This document shows positions 21,251 through 33,042 of a DNA stretch of 64,000 bases, piece by piece. The position numbers were made by a program, and so were the translations under genes. Under the pieces are notes generated by a model that was given only the letters and a program-made list of their open reading frames with translations, made no database searches and was not told the DNA's origin. The DNA is from Anniella stebbinsi. Its lineage: Eukaryota; Chordata; Lepidosauria; Squamata; Anniellidae. The DNA is taken from contig JARDYH010000004.1 of assembly GCA_029215795.1 (NCBI GenBank), positions 202,286,017 to 202,350,016 of the forward strand, written 5' to 3'. Each line of letters begins with the position of its first letter. Positions within the stretch are counted from its first letter, which is position 1.

Positions 21251-21799
21251 TGTAAGGGAAAAATGCCCTAGAGCAAATCTCCTGTCAGGAGTGTGCAGAA
21301 CTCGGAGACACAAACCAAGACTCACGTATTTATCAAAGCAGCATTATTCATCAAAAGACAGGTTCAGCAGTTTAAAATATTTCTCTACAGCAAGGCCCAT
21401 CGTTGCCATACCGAGATCAGCGGCCAGCTCCTACCGTGCGGGCTAAAACTTGGCATCACCTTCCCCACCAAGAACCAACTCCCCTTCTCAAGCCAGGGTT
21501 TTTGTCCCTTCCCCTGGAATGTTCCCCCTCCCAGTCCGGCGCCAGAACTCTTCTCCTCTTCACACCTCCTACGCCAGCCTTGAAGTTTACAGCTGGAGAT
21601 AGCCCCGGCCTTCCTGCTCTGGAGTCCTTGAATCCCTTATCTCTCCCCAGATGGCAACCCCAGGGCCGTTTGTCTCTCTAATGTCTACACAGCTATATGA
21701 AACCATCTTACCAAATCCTATTTCCTACCAACGCTACTTTCCCCCTAAAGTCCTCGTTCTCCTCCTCCAACCAGCACAGTCTATCTGATCCCCTTTACA
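21251..21799 (-). repeat. 5' LTR of the Gmr1-like element (549 bp)
   Basis: By eye, base-for-base identical to 15919-16467. The reading frames across both copies are also identical. It should contain the promoter; no convincing TATA box was found. Confidence 0.95.
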
Positions 21800-22629
21800 G
21801 AGGGGACCAGTGGATGGCAGCGGACAGCCCCAGCAGGTAAGTGGGGACTTCCCTCTCCCTCCCACTCACGCTCCTTGCCTGCCAGAGCCACCCGCTGCCG
21901 CCTGCTTGTCCCTTCTTCTGAGAAACAGGCTTCGAGGCCTGCCTCTCAGTAGCGCGCTGGGTAACATCATCACCCAGAGTGCTACTAAGAGGCAGGCCGC
22001 GAAGCCTGTTTCTACTGAAGGGACCAGTGGAAGGTAGCGGATGGCCCTGGCAGGTAAGTGGGGACCTCCCCCTCCCTCCCACATGTGCTCCTTACTTGCT
22101 GCCACCCACTGTTTATCAGTAGTACGGAAGCAGCAGACGGCAGCACGGGATGCCGGCAGGAAACGGGAGACCTCCACCTCCCTCCCCCCATCCCCCCACT
22201 CATGCTCCTTACCTGCTGCCTCCTCGCTGCTGTCCACTGCCGCCCTCTGCTTCAGTACTACTGAGAAACAGGCCTTGTGGCCTGTTCCACAGTAGAGCGA
22301 GCACGTGCCGAGTGTTGACGTCACCCGGCACGCCATCACTCTATTGTGGAACAGGCCGCAAGGCCTGTTTCTCAGTAGTACTGAAGCAGCGGATGGCAGT
22401 GGACAGCAGCGAGGAGGCAGCAGGTAAGGAGCACGAGTGGGGGGAGGGGGGAGGAGGTCCGAGGTCCAATCCTCCGATCTTTTCCAATCTGGATCGGGTC
22501 CTATTGGATCAGATTAGATTGGACAATGCAGATGCTAGGGATCGGAATCGGAAAATTGGATCCAATTTTGCCCAGATTGGGTCTGGATTGTGGATCGGAC
22601 CCGATCCGCTGCACACCCCTAGTTTTTTT

Positions 22630-22934
22630 CCCATTCTAAGATGTTGAAAATGCCTCTCCTAACTCTTAGTTACTGGCAGTAAGGGCTTTACGCTACAATA
22701 GGCTGGTGTTATATTTTTGGCCCCATCCCTGTGCCTTTGGAACACAGCCCCCAATAGCGCCTTCAAAACTGAATTTGGCCCTTGGTCTGAAAGAAGTTCA
22801 ACATCCCTGGTCAATCCCCACATTTTGTAGTAATGAATCTCATAAATTAAGTTAACACTGAAGTGCAGGTGGCAAATATGAGACAAACACCATTTTGTCC
22901 ATTTTTGGGACCATGGCAAAAATGATTAAACATT
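22630..22934. other. No gene seen
   Basis: Unassigned sequence between the composite element and a fold-back repeat. Confidence 0.35.
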
Positions 22935-23420
22935 TTGGACTCTCCCCTTCGTGGGGAGGAGGACAGGATTTCCTTTTCTCTTCTCAAGTATAAGCCGTGG
23001 CTGCGGAGACTTCTTTCTATTTCCTTTTCCTTTTCACCTACTTTAAAAACACCCCCTGCACTTCAAGCAGCCTCGGACTCTTTGTAGAGAAACTTCTCCA
23101 GCCCAGCAGCTCTTTCTGAACTCCCATGAGACCATGTGACACACCCTCTCCTATAGGCATGCAGGAAGTACTCCTGGGCTGCAGAAGCTTCTCTGCAAAG
23201 CATGAACAAACAGGACTTCTGTACGTCCTTGCAGCAACACAGAGCTAGCAAGATAAGAGTTTATTAAAAGGTCCCAAAGCCCCATTTGTTCTTGTTTGCA
23301 GCAGCCCAGAACTCTTTGCAAAGAAGCTTCTGAAGCTCGAGACGTTTTCCTGAATGCCTATATGAGAGGTCTCATGGGAATTCAAGAAGTACTCGCTTAG
23401 ATTTGACGGTGTTCTTATTA
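22935..23420. mobile_element. Fold-back repeat, copy 1
   Basis: Internal inverted similarity: CTCTTTGTAGAGAAACTTCTCCAGCCCAG-like sequence at 23078-23106 against its complement near 23176-23203 (CTGGGCTGCAGAAGC). Further alternating copies lie at 23305-23335. A related copy is at 24186-24720. No protein is encoded. A GTGCAC-type DNA element is likely. Confidence 0.5.
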
Positions 23421-24185
23421 GTGGTGGTGGCTCCTTTTTTCTTTCTTTTTTTACAATTGAAAAGGAAAGCTCTGTGGCATCACCAGCCCCACTTTCTCCC
23501 CATCTGAGATTATTCTATGATGCCATTGCATCATTCCAAGGGGACTTCTGGAGAAGCTGGGAATGGCAGCCACCAAATAATCAGCACAGACTATCAGAAT
23601 GTAACATCTTTTGTTTATTTAAGAATGTTGAAATAAGTAAAAACAAGTAGTGTGTTTTTCAAATTTATTGCAATGGACCCTGAATATGGGTTCCTGATTT
23701 TACTTTGCTTTGGGATCAGGAATATGTCTAGCCACCTGTACAGCCCCAAACTGACAACTTTTCTCTTATTTGATGACTTTGTTCATTATGAAATTGTCCA
23801 TAAAAGCCAGTGCCAAGGACCCATCAGAACTGATTTCCTGATGCATGAAAGTACTCAACGTTCTGCTTAGAGCCAGTCTCACTTGGCATTATGCAAGGAC
23901 TTGGTGGTTTCCAAGTGATAAGAGAATGATATGTTCTGGGGTAAGGATATGAATAGAAGGATTGTGATCTGTGTGAACACAGAAGGATATTTGTCTTCTA
24001 GCTGTTAAGAACACCCCTAATCAAAATTCAGATATAACAAACAAAAGCTTTCTCTCTTGCACTTAGATCATGCCAAAACCAAGCCTCATTTGCTTACAGG
24101 AATGAATTCTGGAAATTTCCCTTACAGCTGTTTGCACAGATGCCATGTGGTCCTACCTTCAATCCCCACCAGAACTTGAGATTAG
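23421..24185. other. No gene seen
   Basis: A 72-codon frame at 23652-23870 has no recognisable motif. Nothing else was identified. Confidence 0.35.
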
Positions 24186-24720
24186 TGCTGTGCCAAATCC
24201 TGCCCCCTATTTTCGGATTTTTTTCTCTCCGCGTGAAAAAGGCATTTTTTTTTCTGCCTCTTTCACCAGGGGGAGGAGAACTTCAAATAATTTTCTCTTT
24301 TGGAAGGAGAACAGGGCTTCCACATATCTTTTTTTAAGTTTGGGAGGTGGATGAAGGATCTTCTTTCAATTTTTAAAAGCTTTTTTTACTTTAAAACCAT
24401 TCCCAGCATTAGACTCTTTACAGATAGGCTTCTCCAACCTGGCAGCACTTCTTGAACTCTCTCTCACTCTCTTTTTGCAAAGAATTCTGGGTTGCTGCAA
24501 ACAAGAACAAATGGGATTTGGGAAGCTTTAGAAAAACAATTATTTTGCTTGATCTGTGTAACTGCAAGGAAGAACAGGAGCCCTGTCCTAGTTGCTCTTG
24601 CTTTGCAGAGAAGCTTCTGCAGCCCAGGAGTGCTTCGTGAATGTCTGTAGGAAAGGGTGAGGTCACATGGTCTTATGGGAGTTCAGAAAGAGCTACCAGG
24701 CTGGAAAAAATGGAAGAAGC
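24186..24720. mobile_element. Fold-back repeat, copy 2, with GTGCTGTGCC left end
   Basis: The start TTAGTGCTGTGCCAAATCC is the complement-type end seen at 56659-56671. The interior shares GACTCTTTACAGATAGGCTTC and TGCAGAGAAGCTTCTGCAGCCC with copy 1. Confidence 0.5.
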
Positions 24721-25004
24721 AAAATATTCAGCACAACTGTACTTGGGATAGTTGCCATTGTCAGTAATAATGCTGGGAATGAAGGCAAGCTCAGAACAAA
24801 CATACAATGGATGGAACAATACATTATACAGCCAGTTTATAGGGAAATAAGCTGATATGCAATTCAGTGAAGTTGCATCGATATTAACTCCCCCCATTAT
24901 TAATTAATTAAGTTAAGTTATTTTTAGGCCATCTTTAAAGGTGGAACATAGGGGTTCCACCTTTGTAAAATCTGTTCCATTTGGTTTGTGAATTTGTGTA
25001 TTAT

Positions 25005-25085
25005 TGTTGTTGTTGTTGTATTTATTTATATCCCACTTTTTTCCTAATACTGGGACTCAAGGCGGCTTACAAATTAAAACATGTA
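25005..25085 (-). mobile_element. LINE/SINE 3' tail, minus strand
   Basis: (TTG)n precedes TATTTATATCCCACTTTTT and CAAGGCGGCTTACAAATTAAAA. This is a tail type common in squamate LINEs and SINEs. Confidence 0.5.
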
Positions 25086-25269
25086 CAGTCAAAAACAGAT
25101 AGAGATGCTTACCAGTGCTTGCTCCAGGTTTTGGGAGCTCTTGGGCAAGATGCCTCTTCTTAAGTGGGTCTTCTGCTTCTTCAGGGCTCTCTCACTGTCA
25201 ATCCGCACAGCCACCTGGAGGCAGAAGGCAAGGCCAACTGAGGCTGCTGCTCCTTCTCCTTGCGTCTGT

Positions 25270-25380
25270 CACTTCAAATCATAGAGTTGACCTTGGAGAT
25301 CATCTAATCCAGCCCCCTGTACAAAGCAGGCTTTATACTGCAGGAGCATCCACAGCATCCTTACTTCAAGGGGTCAGGTG
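25270..25380 (-). mobile_element. CR1 LINE 3'-end fragment
   Basis: AAATCATAGAGTTGACCTTGG, GATCATCTAATCCAGCCCCC and ACAAAGCAGG follow the layout of the CR1 end at 62832-63135 but are more diverged. Confidence 0.6.
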
Positions 25381-27774
25381 AATAAGTAGGGATAGCACGG
25401 AGGAAGGGGGAATTAGGAGCAGTGGGCCTCCTTCAGGGGTTTAGAATTCAGCAAGTGTCCAATGATGCTGACCCCTAATGTCAACCCTGGTGCTGATCAT
25501 GTAGATTTTGTATTTTAGGATGTGTGCCTTTCCCTACACACTTGATAAGATAAACAGATCAAGAATGTGCCTGGGGTTCATGAGGACTTTTCTGTGCTTT
25601 TCTCTTTCCCCTGCCTTTTTCTATGTTTTGATACTGGTCCAGTTTTTTGCAGGCTTAGGTCCAATGTTTTCATGTGAATCAATGCCAACAGAAAGTTTGG
25701 TTCACCACTTATGGCCCAGTCACTTCCATTTAAGAGATGTTAAAATATTTCACACTTCAAAAGTACAGTTCAGAGACATGTGTTTGGACTCTAACACTGT
25801 GACAAATGCTTGATGCAATTTCAGGGCAAAACCCAACGTTACTTTAAATCCATATCTAGCAGATTTAAATGTCTTTTTTTTACTCTAGCATAGGCACAGA
25901 GGGCCCAATCCAGTTCTTAAAGACCCCCCTACCAACCATGGCATGGTCTGGATCTGGATTGGAGACCCTGCTCCTACTCTAAAAAAAATGGGGGGGGGGA
26001 GATGTAGATGCTAGATATGGATTTAAAGAAATGCCTGTTTTTCCCCGCAATACAATTCTAAGTGAAATCTCAATCAACATAATCTGAATAGTATCATTCT
26101 TGCTATGAGTTACTGTTTTGCAAAGTTATTTCTGACATGAGCAGGAGAAAAAACCCCCACTGTGGCTAGAAATATAGTGCACAATAAAGATTTCTTATTC
26201 CTATCAACTCTACAGACATAAGAGTTTTATATTGAATTGAATGCCATGGATTCCTCCAAGGAATTTGGGGAACTGTAATTGGCAAAGCCTGCAAAAAGGT
26301 ATGTGTACGGCCCACTTGATTACACTCTGGCACTAACTCACCACAGGTCTTATGAGACACAAAGCGAAAAGCAGGAGCAGAGCCTATAAAAGCTGAGCTG
26401 TGGCTGGTTGCTCTTTGGAAGCATTAAATTAAAATAAAGGAAGCAAGCCCCAGTTGGCTTGTTGGCTGTGATATTCCACCTCCTAGTGAGGCTTGTGTAA
26501 TTTGGACATATGTGGCTCAAAATAGCTTTTGCAGATTGATTCTCTTTAGTCACAACTGCACTTGAAAAATGCCACCAATAGGGTGAAAAGGGGAAGGTGC
26601 CTGCCATTTCAGTGGGATGACCAAGATGAGCTGCTTTCCAGGGCAGAGTTTTTAGGCAGCTCATATGGGGAACCGACTTAACACACCTTCCTCTCCTTTA
26701 CAGTCCATCAACTGTAGCTTAAGATTGAGTTTAGTGGTACCCACTGGCTATTCAGGCCGGAGTATCTTGGGGTGGGGGGAATACTCCCTTTATTGCTGCA
26801 TGTACACCTCCCTTCTGAGTATGTCTGGCCCACCTATGGGAAATGTTGAATTTGCAATGATGACAGTCTGTGATTTTCTTCTCTTGGCCTGAGAACTGGG
26901 AAGATGGAGAAGAGACAAAACAACCTTTCAGGAAATAGAAGCATTGCATGTAACCTAATTGTGCATGGTAAAGGGGAGAGGGGAATTGAAGGGAAACTAG
27001 CTGGGAGGAGGACCCAATGCTATGGTCCATAGAACTAGCCAAGGGCAGAGAAGTCAAAACATAGCTCCTCTGTTACCAAAGCTAATAATATTTATCAATA
27101 AAAGAAACTGTTTTTCATTTGTTTTCTAAGAAACATTTTTGGCTTGCTCTCTGATGATAGAAGCCAAAGACATAAACCTACAGAGATTTAAAAATGACTT
27201 TTAGTGCCTCATCAGAGAAGATGCTATCCTGTGCCAATCCCATTAGTGTCAACTTCAGATGAAATATGAAGGAGTCAAGGCGAATCTCTTTCTTTCTTTC
27301 TCTTTTCTGACTCACCATTAACGAGGAACCTCTCAAGTTTTGGAGCAGAGGAAAGGGAGCGGGTACATTCTCTTGTGGTGGGTATGACTCAACCTTCCTA
27401 ACAACTGCAGAAATACGATGTGGGAAATGGAGATGATCGTGATAATTGGATAACATGCAGAAAATAGTTGTGTTTTCCTTTCGAGTGAGGATTAAATTGT
27501 GCCATTTCAGACAGTTTGTCCAGGGGTTTTTTTTTAAAAAAAAGAAATGGAGCAAATGAGAAGCAAGCATGAAACACATATCTAGCCAGCATCCATGCCC
27601 CCCGACTGGCTCCTGTCAACCAGAACTGTGTTCAGAAAGCTGCAAATGCAGACTGCCTTTCTCCCCTCTGGCCCATCCTGAAGACTGCATCTGGCTTCTC
27701 CTCTACTCAAAAGAAAACACCAGTTCTCAGAATTTCAGGACTGAATAGATCTCTCTAACTTGACATGAACCTAC
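25381..27774. other. No gene seen (2.4 kb)
   Basis: Frames such as 25508-25813, 26350-26664 and 27178-27579 lack domain motifs, splice context or codon pattern that I can recognise. An A8/G10 homopolymer pair is at 25981-25999. This is the longest stretch without an assigned repeat and may be unique sequence. Confidence 0.4.
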
Positions 27775-28165
27775 CCAAACAGTACGTTCAACATCTAAGG
27801 TCCTCCTCTGAGTGCCTACCCAAGGGAAGCTCGGAGGTTGGCAACAAGGGAGAGGGCCTTCTCTGTGGTGGCCCCCCAATTGTGGAACGATCTCCCCGAC
27901 GAGGCCCGCCTGCACCAATGTTGTTATCTTTTCGGGGCGAGGTCAAGACTTTCCTCTTTTCTCAGACTTTTAGCAATTTCTGATGAGCCTGGACTTGTTT
28001 TTATTTTTAGGCTTTATAGTGATTTAAAATGTATGTGCATATTGTATGTTTTTGCAGTTTTAATTTTTGTATATTGTTTTTAAATGTTTTAATCTAATGT
28101 AAACCGCCCAAAGAGCTTCGGCTATGGGCTGTATACAAATGTAATAAATAATGTAATAAATAATA
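27775..28165 (+). mobile_element. LINE 3' end with C-terminal ORF2 remnant
   Basis: A frame at 27838-28083 begins MATRERAFSVVAPQLWNDLP, a motif typical of the last residues of CR1/L2-group ORF2 proteins. A T-rich 3' UTR follows, with AAACCGCCCAAAGAGCTTCGG and a (TAA)n tail at 28141-28168. A frameshift splits the C-terminus. Confidence 0.65.
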
Positions 28166-28388
28166 ATAATCTAACTTGAAGAATTTCTATAACTGATTTC
28201 CAAATTGGCCGTGTGGAATTTGCCACAGTTTCCAGTTTGCATCTCATTTTGTACAGGCTACCAATGGCTACAAGCGTGCATGTGCACCCATTAAAATCAC
28301 AGCTCAAAGATTCCTTTGTGTAGTGTGACTGAATCAATGTGCTTATTTACTGAAGTGCAACACTAACGTGTAAGGATCAATAAAAATA

Positions 28389-28413
28389 GGAAGGAAGGAA
28401 GGAAGGAAGGAAG
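28389..28413. repeat. (GGAA)n microsatellite
   Basis: Six tandem AAGG units. Confidence 0.9.
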
Positions 28414-29212
28414 AAGACGCCATTGAAAATCGCAGCAAACTGCACCTGTGTAGTGGTCTGAACAAAAACGCCACAAATCAAAATCAGAAGAATGGCAGAT
28501 CACTATTGCATTGGGGCCACCCTAAAAATGTTGGTGATGTTACAATAGGTTAAGTGGCATGAATATAGGTTTGTATGTATTCCTGCACAAAAAATCATCC
28601 TCCCTAGTGGGTGTGATTCAAATTGCAGGCTGACCTTTAAACAAAAGGCAGCTTTAAAAGCTCCTTTCCACACTCCATCTAATGTCATGATCTAAGGAGA
28701 GGCGACTTTGCGTAACAGTCGAGCAGATTGTCAACAGTATGTTCCTGGGTTCACAGCAATGGTAGAGCACCCAGGAGAGATGTCTGCTTTCCCCACAATT
28801 AAGAGGTTTAGCTGTCATATCTCAGAGACAGGGTGGAAGATTCCTGTAGAAGCCCTTAGATTCCTGCTGTGATTTTAGCACTCTTGCTGTCAAAGTGAGA
28901 CTTCCAGTTAACAGCCTTTTCTATCTCAAGGGATATAATGAATTGTTCAACTCTTATTCTCTGAGCTAACTATTCTGCTTGATATGTGCTGTTGATATTC
29001 AGCTGTGATGTGCATTCCTTCCCATTCTTCACAACTAATATTAGATGGCTTATATAGGAAGACCATCATCTGGTCTATAATTTGGGTATTTATCTATTGT
29101 TCCAAGTGTCCACAGCTTTTCTTCTTGTTGATGGAAAAAATCTACAATGGAATGCCAGTTCAAATATTGTTAAATGTAGGGGGAAAACACATGAAATAAA
29201 ACCTTGTCCTAG
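28414..29212. other. No gene seen
   Basis: No recognisable coding or repeat structure. Confidence 0.4.
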
Positions 29213-29344
29213 GCAGGATCTACACTACAGTTTTATAATGATTTATAACAGTGTTTACAACTGCTGGAGCCCGTAACACATTCCATATACCATTTTCAAA
29301 TCGCTTTCAAAGTGTTATATCCTGCTTGATGTAGATCCGGCCCT
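29213..29344. mobile_element. 130-bp MITE, GGCAGGATCTACAC family, uninterrupted
   Basis: The ends GGCAGGATCTACAC and GTAGATCCGGCC are inverted. This copy defines the uninterrupted structure for the split relative at 7556-7880. Confidence 0.75.
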
Positions 29345-30680
29345 AGTGAGACTGACTTCACACTATGAGGTTCATTAGACAAGCGTTTTATTGCACATTC
29401 ATTACTGCCCACTTACGGATGTGTGAGCATCCTTTAGGTGACAACATCTGCCTCCCACGAGCCTCCCACGCCTTCTGCTCATTTTTCCATAGCAAAATAG
29501 AACCCTTTTAATCTGATAAAAAAAAAAAGGAACATGCTGCGATCTCTTGCTATGTGCAGAAAAAGTGGTGTGATTAAAACAGCTTCTGAATGGGTCATGT
29601 GGTCTTTGTTTACTTCCTCTTTCCCATCAGAGAAGAATGAGGAAGTGTGGAAAAGCAACAGTAAGGAAATATGATTTCCCCCCATGTGATGACACCCTCT
29701 ATATAAAAATGAAACATACTTGGAAAGAAATTCCAGTCCAGATGCTAGCCTGAAAATAGCTTGAATTGATTTATGAATTCATGGCATTTCAGATATCATT
29801 TTCACTAAGGGAACATTAGCCACAACATTGGCTTTTTAAAAGGAGAGGCGTTTTCTTTAAAAAGAGGGGGTAGATTTAAATTAAGCATATTACGTGTCTT
29901 GATTTAGCTTTTTAAGGCTTAATCCTATATAAACCTACTTCTGAGTAAACATGCATTGGATTGCAGGGCATGAGGGAAGCATTTGTTCTTGTTATTATAA
30001 GTTCTTCATAAACTGTTGGCATCATCATATTTTCTCTTTAGGAATAGAATACATTGGAAATATGTTTGAAAAAGGTAGTCAGATACTATCATTTTAGGCT
30101 CTTTCTAAAAACAGAACCTGAATTAAAATATAAAATAAACTGCCAACACTGTGGATGATGAGCAAAGAATAACTGTGTGACAGATGGCCACCTCTTGTGT
30201 TTACTCAAATGAACTATATAAATGAGAACAATTATTAATTTCTCATGATTGTACAACATAATGGTACCTTGCCAAGTCAATCACAGTGGTAAGGTCACTC
30301 CAATTTATGATGTCTTGCATAACCTCTTTGACCTAGCCAAAAAGAAGGACACGTGTCAGTCAAATGTGATATCAGGTCGCTGGAAAGAAGCTGAGGACAA
30401 ACTGAACATATATTTCATACTACCGTGAGCCCAGAGCATCAGATGTGACATAAACTTAATTTTGAACTATGTCATATAGCAATTGTCGCCCATGATTAGT
30501 TTATTTAGCATGTCCCAGAAAACTTGGGGGCTGTCCATACGCCGTCGGGTTGCTGCCATGATGAGCTAAAACCCAGCGCTTTCATTGTTGCAGGGCAGCA
30601 GTGGCTAATCCCGACACCACAGCATAAGCACCAGGTTTCCGCCACCAGGCCCACCTCCTCTCCTCTGCCCAGGTGGAAGG
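29345..30680. other. No gene seen; one GCAATCC-type MITE fragment
   Basis: 29916-29970 holds TTAATCCTATATAAACC...TACTTCTGAGTAAACATGCATTGG, a partial copy of the family at 41545-41640 and 47800-47880. The rest is unassigned. Confidence 0.4.
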
Positions 30681-30993
30681 TAGGCTGACCAGATAAAATC
30701 CAGGTCATGGCTCATGTAACTTTAACAGTTGTAGAGAAAAGGGAATTTCAGCCAGTATCATTTGTATGCAATTAGTTCCTGGTGAAATTCCCTCTTCATC
30801 ACAACAGTTAAAGTTGCAGGGGCCCTGCCTTCTTTTGGATATGGTCACTCTAGTATAGTGCCTGCACCTTTAACTGTTGTGATGAAGAGGGAATATCACC
30901 AGGAACTAACTGCATACAAATGACACTGGCTAAAATTCCCTTTTCTCTACAACTGTTAAAGTTACATGAGCCCTGACCTGGATTTTATTGGAT
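30681..30993. mobile_element. Long-hairpin MITE, copy 1 (about 313 bp)
   Basis: Left arm (AAATCCAGGTCATGGCTCATG, then AACAGTTGTAGAG) and right arm (CTCTACAACTGTT, then CATGAGCCCTGACC) are near-perfect inverted copies of about 135 bp around a 40-bp loop. Loop sequence (ATGGTCACTCTAGTATAGTG) is shared with the copy at 42219-42537. No protein is encoded. Confidence 0.85.
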
Positions 30994-31029
30994 TGGATCT
31001 TGCTAGTCCTGGCTCCCTAAGTTTCATGT

Positions 31030-31369
31030 CATTATCATTTCAAATAAAAAAAGTTATGCACGCGTTTCCCCCAATGCAAGCCTAGGGGAAAAAAGCAGAC
31101 AACAAGATGACAACACGGAGGCCAGTTCAACCAGCTCTCAATAAAATTGCACGATCTTTAATAAATTCATATAAAATCGAGGGTTGGAGGGATTGATCTC
31201 AAATTTTATACACATGTCTAGCACAGGTTGCTACACATATGTGCCAAATTTCAGATCAATCCCTCCACCCCTGTATTTTATTTTTGAAAGATCCTTTAAC
31301 TTTTTGACAGGTCTGAATGAACACACGTGGCGAGCTGTCATTCTGACCTGTCAGAACTTAAACGTTCTT
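31030..31369. repeat. Host repeat left of the L1 insertion
   Basis: Contains CCCCCAATGCAAGCCTAGGGG. It also contains a 60-bp segment (31155-31220, AATAAATTCATATAAAATCG...) that recurs at 37010-37070 right of the L1. The last 16 bp (31354-31369) are the target duplication. The repeat appears to continue to a GTGCACATCCC end at 37312-37325. Confidence 0.6.
31354..31369. repeat. 16-bp L1 target-site duplication (left)
   Basis: GAACTTAAACGTTCTT, identical to 36997-37012. Confidence 0.93.
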
Positions 31370-31801
31370 GTGGAGTGGCCTAGCGAGAATGGAGTGAAGT
31401 TGGAGATCTCTCGCTCTCTCATGGAAGTGTTGGAATAAACATATAATCCTTGTCTTGGAGATGACGGATTGCAAATTAAAAACTTGATATAAAGGTCGGA
31501 AGTGTTGCTGTTTCTTCTGAGTGAAAGAGAAAGTAAAGTGGTACGGGATTCCTGGCAGGCAGCCAGAGGCTGGTAATTGAGACTTTCATTACTCCAGCTA
31601 ATGAGCTAAGACTGACTGATAAGGGTGTGGGTGTGGGGGAGGCTTAAGCAAATAATTGAAGCTGGGTGGAAGGAGGATTTCAGTGCCCCCAGCCAAGCAT
31701 GTGAGAAGTTGAAATACATCTGTCTGATAAGAGCCGAAAAGATTCTAGAATGTGGCAGTTAAGATCTATGTGGAGGGGCACGGATTTATAAGTGTAGCCT
31801 G

Positions 31802-32797
31802 ATGAAAAAGAAATTAAAAGGTGACAAATCAAGTACCCCTGGCCGGATCAGACTGCTGAAAAAGCACCCATCAGATAGCAACTGGGAATGGCTCACTAGA
31901 ATAATGGCCGACAAAGAACAGCCTTCTGATCGAGGCGAGAAGGCAGCTCCGCTTCCATCCAGAAGTGGAAGTTCTAAAACTGGAAGCAAGCCAGGAACAA
32001 TTCCTAAAACATCTAAAGAAAGTCAATCGTGGTCACCGAGAGAATTAATGAATAATATTCGGAAGATGTTAGATAATGCTCTGGCAAAGCAGGAGGAGAG
32101 AATTAAAGGCCAAATTATGGACTCGCAAATCGAGGTTTTGACAGGCTTCCAAGCAGTGGTGGAGAAAATGACTGAATTGGAGAAGGACAATGAGCAAATT
32201 AAAGAAACTACCAAGCAGCAGGGGGAGCAAATGCAAGGGATGGACCTACGTTTAATTGCTTTGGATGACAGAGACAGGAGAGTAAACATTCGGATTAGAT
32301 CCTTTAAGGAGCAAGAGGAGGAGAACCCAAAGGTTTTGAGAGATATAATATTGGCATGGATTAAAGAATTGGACCCCCAGGAAGTGTGGGAGATGGCTGA
32401 CATTGAGAGGATCCATAGAGTGGGCTATAAAAAGAAAGGGATGTTTCCAAGGGATATAATTGTCAAATTTGCCAACTGTTACAAGAAAGAAAAGCTAATG
32501 CAAGCAATTAGACGTCTTGGTCAACTGATGCTACAAGCAATTCCAATCAAGGTTTATAATGATCTATGCCCTCAAACGGTCCAGTGGCGGAAGAGCGTCA
32601 GACTGTGTACAGTTACCCTGTGGAAGAAGGCGATAACATATAGCTGGGGGTATCCAGTTTTTTTGAAATTTATGTGGAAAGGGAAACAACACAGAATAAC
32701 ATCATGTGAGCAGGGGATGGAGCTTCTGGAGAAGTTGGGTCTGGTCGACGCAACTGACGATGGAGAAACAAGGGTGGAAGAAGGAACTGCAGGATGA
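31802..32797 (+). CDS. L1 ORF1p (RNA-binding, nucleic-acid chaperone)
   Basis: 331 codons are open. The likely start is the ATG at 31904 (MADKEQPSD) rather than 31802, because the first residues are basic and unlike known ORF1p. A coiled coil spans about residues 95-160 (VVEKMTELEKDNEQIKETTK). It is followed by an RRM-like segment (RRVNIRIRSFKEQE), then a C-terminal domain with YSWGYPVFLKFMWKGKQ and ELLEKLGL. In L1, ORF1p trimerises and coats the element RNA. The frame is intact although ORF2 is not. Confidence 0.85.
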   Translation: MKKKLKGDKSSTPGRIRLLKKHPSDSNWEWLTRIMADKEQPSDRGEKAAPLPSRSGSSKTGSKPGTIPKTSKESQSWSPRELMNNIRKMLDNALAKQEERIKGQIMDSQIEVLTGFQAVVEKMTELEKDNEQIKETTKQQGEQMQGMDLRLIALDDRDRRVNIRIRSFKEQEEENPKVLRDIILAWIKELDPQEVWEMADIERIHRVGYKKKGMFPRDIIVKFANCYKKEKLMQAIRRLGQLMLQAIPIKVYNDLCPQTVQWRKSVRLCTVTLWKKAITYSWGYPVFLKFMWKGKQHRITSCEQGMELLEKLGLVDATDDGETRVEEGTAG

Positions 32798-33042
32798 AGT
32801 AGTCAATGAAGAACTATGTTTGAGCAGGGATAAAGAAGAGATTATAAGGGAGGGGAGGGTCAGCTGTCACTCCGGGATTGTTGGGTCAATTCTCCCCCCC
32901 CCGAAGAGTTCTAAAAATATTGGGGCCATTACCCAGGAGGGCCTGGTGAGGAGGGGAGTGAAGTTTGGGGTAAGTGTAGGGGGGAGGGTAAGGGGGGTAT
33001 ATGTATCACAGGGGGAGACCAATAAAGAGCTTTGTGTGAGGC
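32798..33042 (+). other. Inter-ORF region of the L1
   Basis: G-rich spacer between ORF1 and ORF2. An overlapping 116-codon frame (32706-33056) has no protein motif. Confidence 0.6.

Larger units (their letters stand above)
15919..21799 (-). mobile_element. Gmr1-like Ty3/gypsy LTR retrotransposon, complete (5,881 bp)
   Basis: Two 549-bp LTRs with no difference seen by eye enclose gag and pol on the minus strand. The insertion has a perfect 5-bp duplication, GAGGG. Pol order is protease, integrase, RT, RNase H. That is the copia-like order that defines the Gmr1-like group within Ty3/gypsy. A TGG-initial primer-site candidate abuts the 5' LTR and a polypurine tract abuts the 3' LTR. Apart from one in-frame UGA between gag and pol, both frames are open, so this looks like a recent, potentially active copy. 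Its GC-rich coding DNA contrasts with the A/T-rich surroundings. Confidence 0.93.
15281..22621. mobile_element. Palindrome-rich hAT-like element split by a Gmr1-like LTR element
   Basis: Left end AGGGGTGTGCATGGACCC and right end GCTGCACACCCCTA are inverted. The 8-bp direct repeat GTTTTTTT flanks them at 15273-15280 and 22622-22629. Its own DNA is 15281-15918 plus 21805-22621, about 1.45 kb. Four GC-rich palindromic modules are centred near 15659, 15860, 21965 and 22319. Each is bounded by CTTACCTGCC and GGCAGGTAAG words. It also carries CTTGCATTGGGG...CCCCAATGCAAG. No transposase is present. The interruption at 15919 has a separate 5-bp duplication, so the hAT-like element is the older insertion. 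Confidence 0.85.

Noticed and set aside
16513..21271. Many plus-strand frames across the Gmr1-like element, up to 221 codons
   Set aside because: They are antisense shadows of gag and pol in GC-rich coding DNA.
25508..25813. 101-codon frame as a host gene exon
   Set aside because: No recognisable domain, no supporting splice structure and no neighbouring exon; lengths like this are expected by chance.
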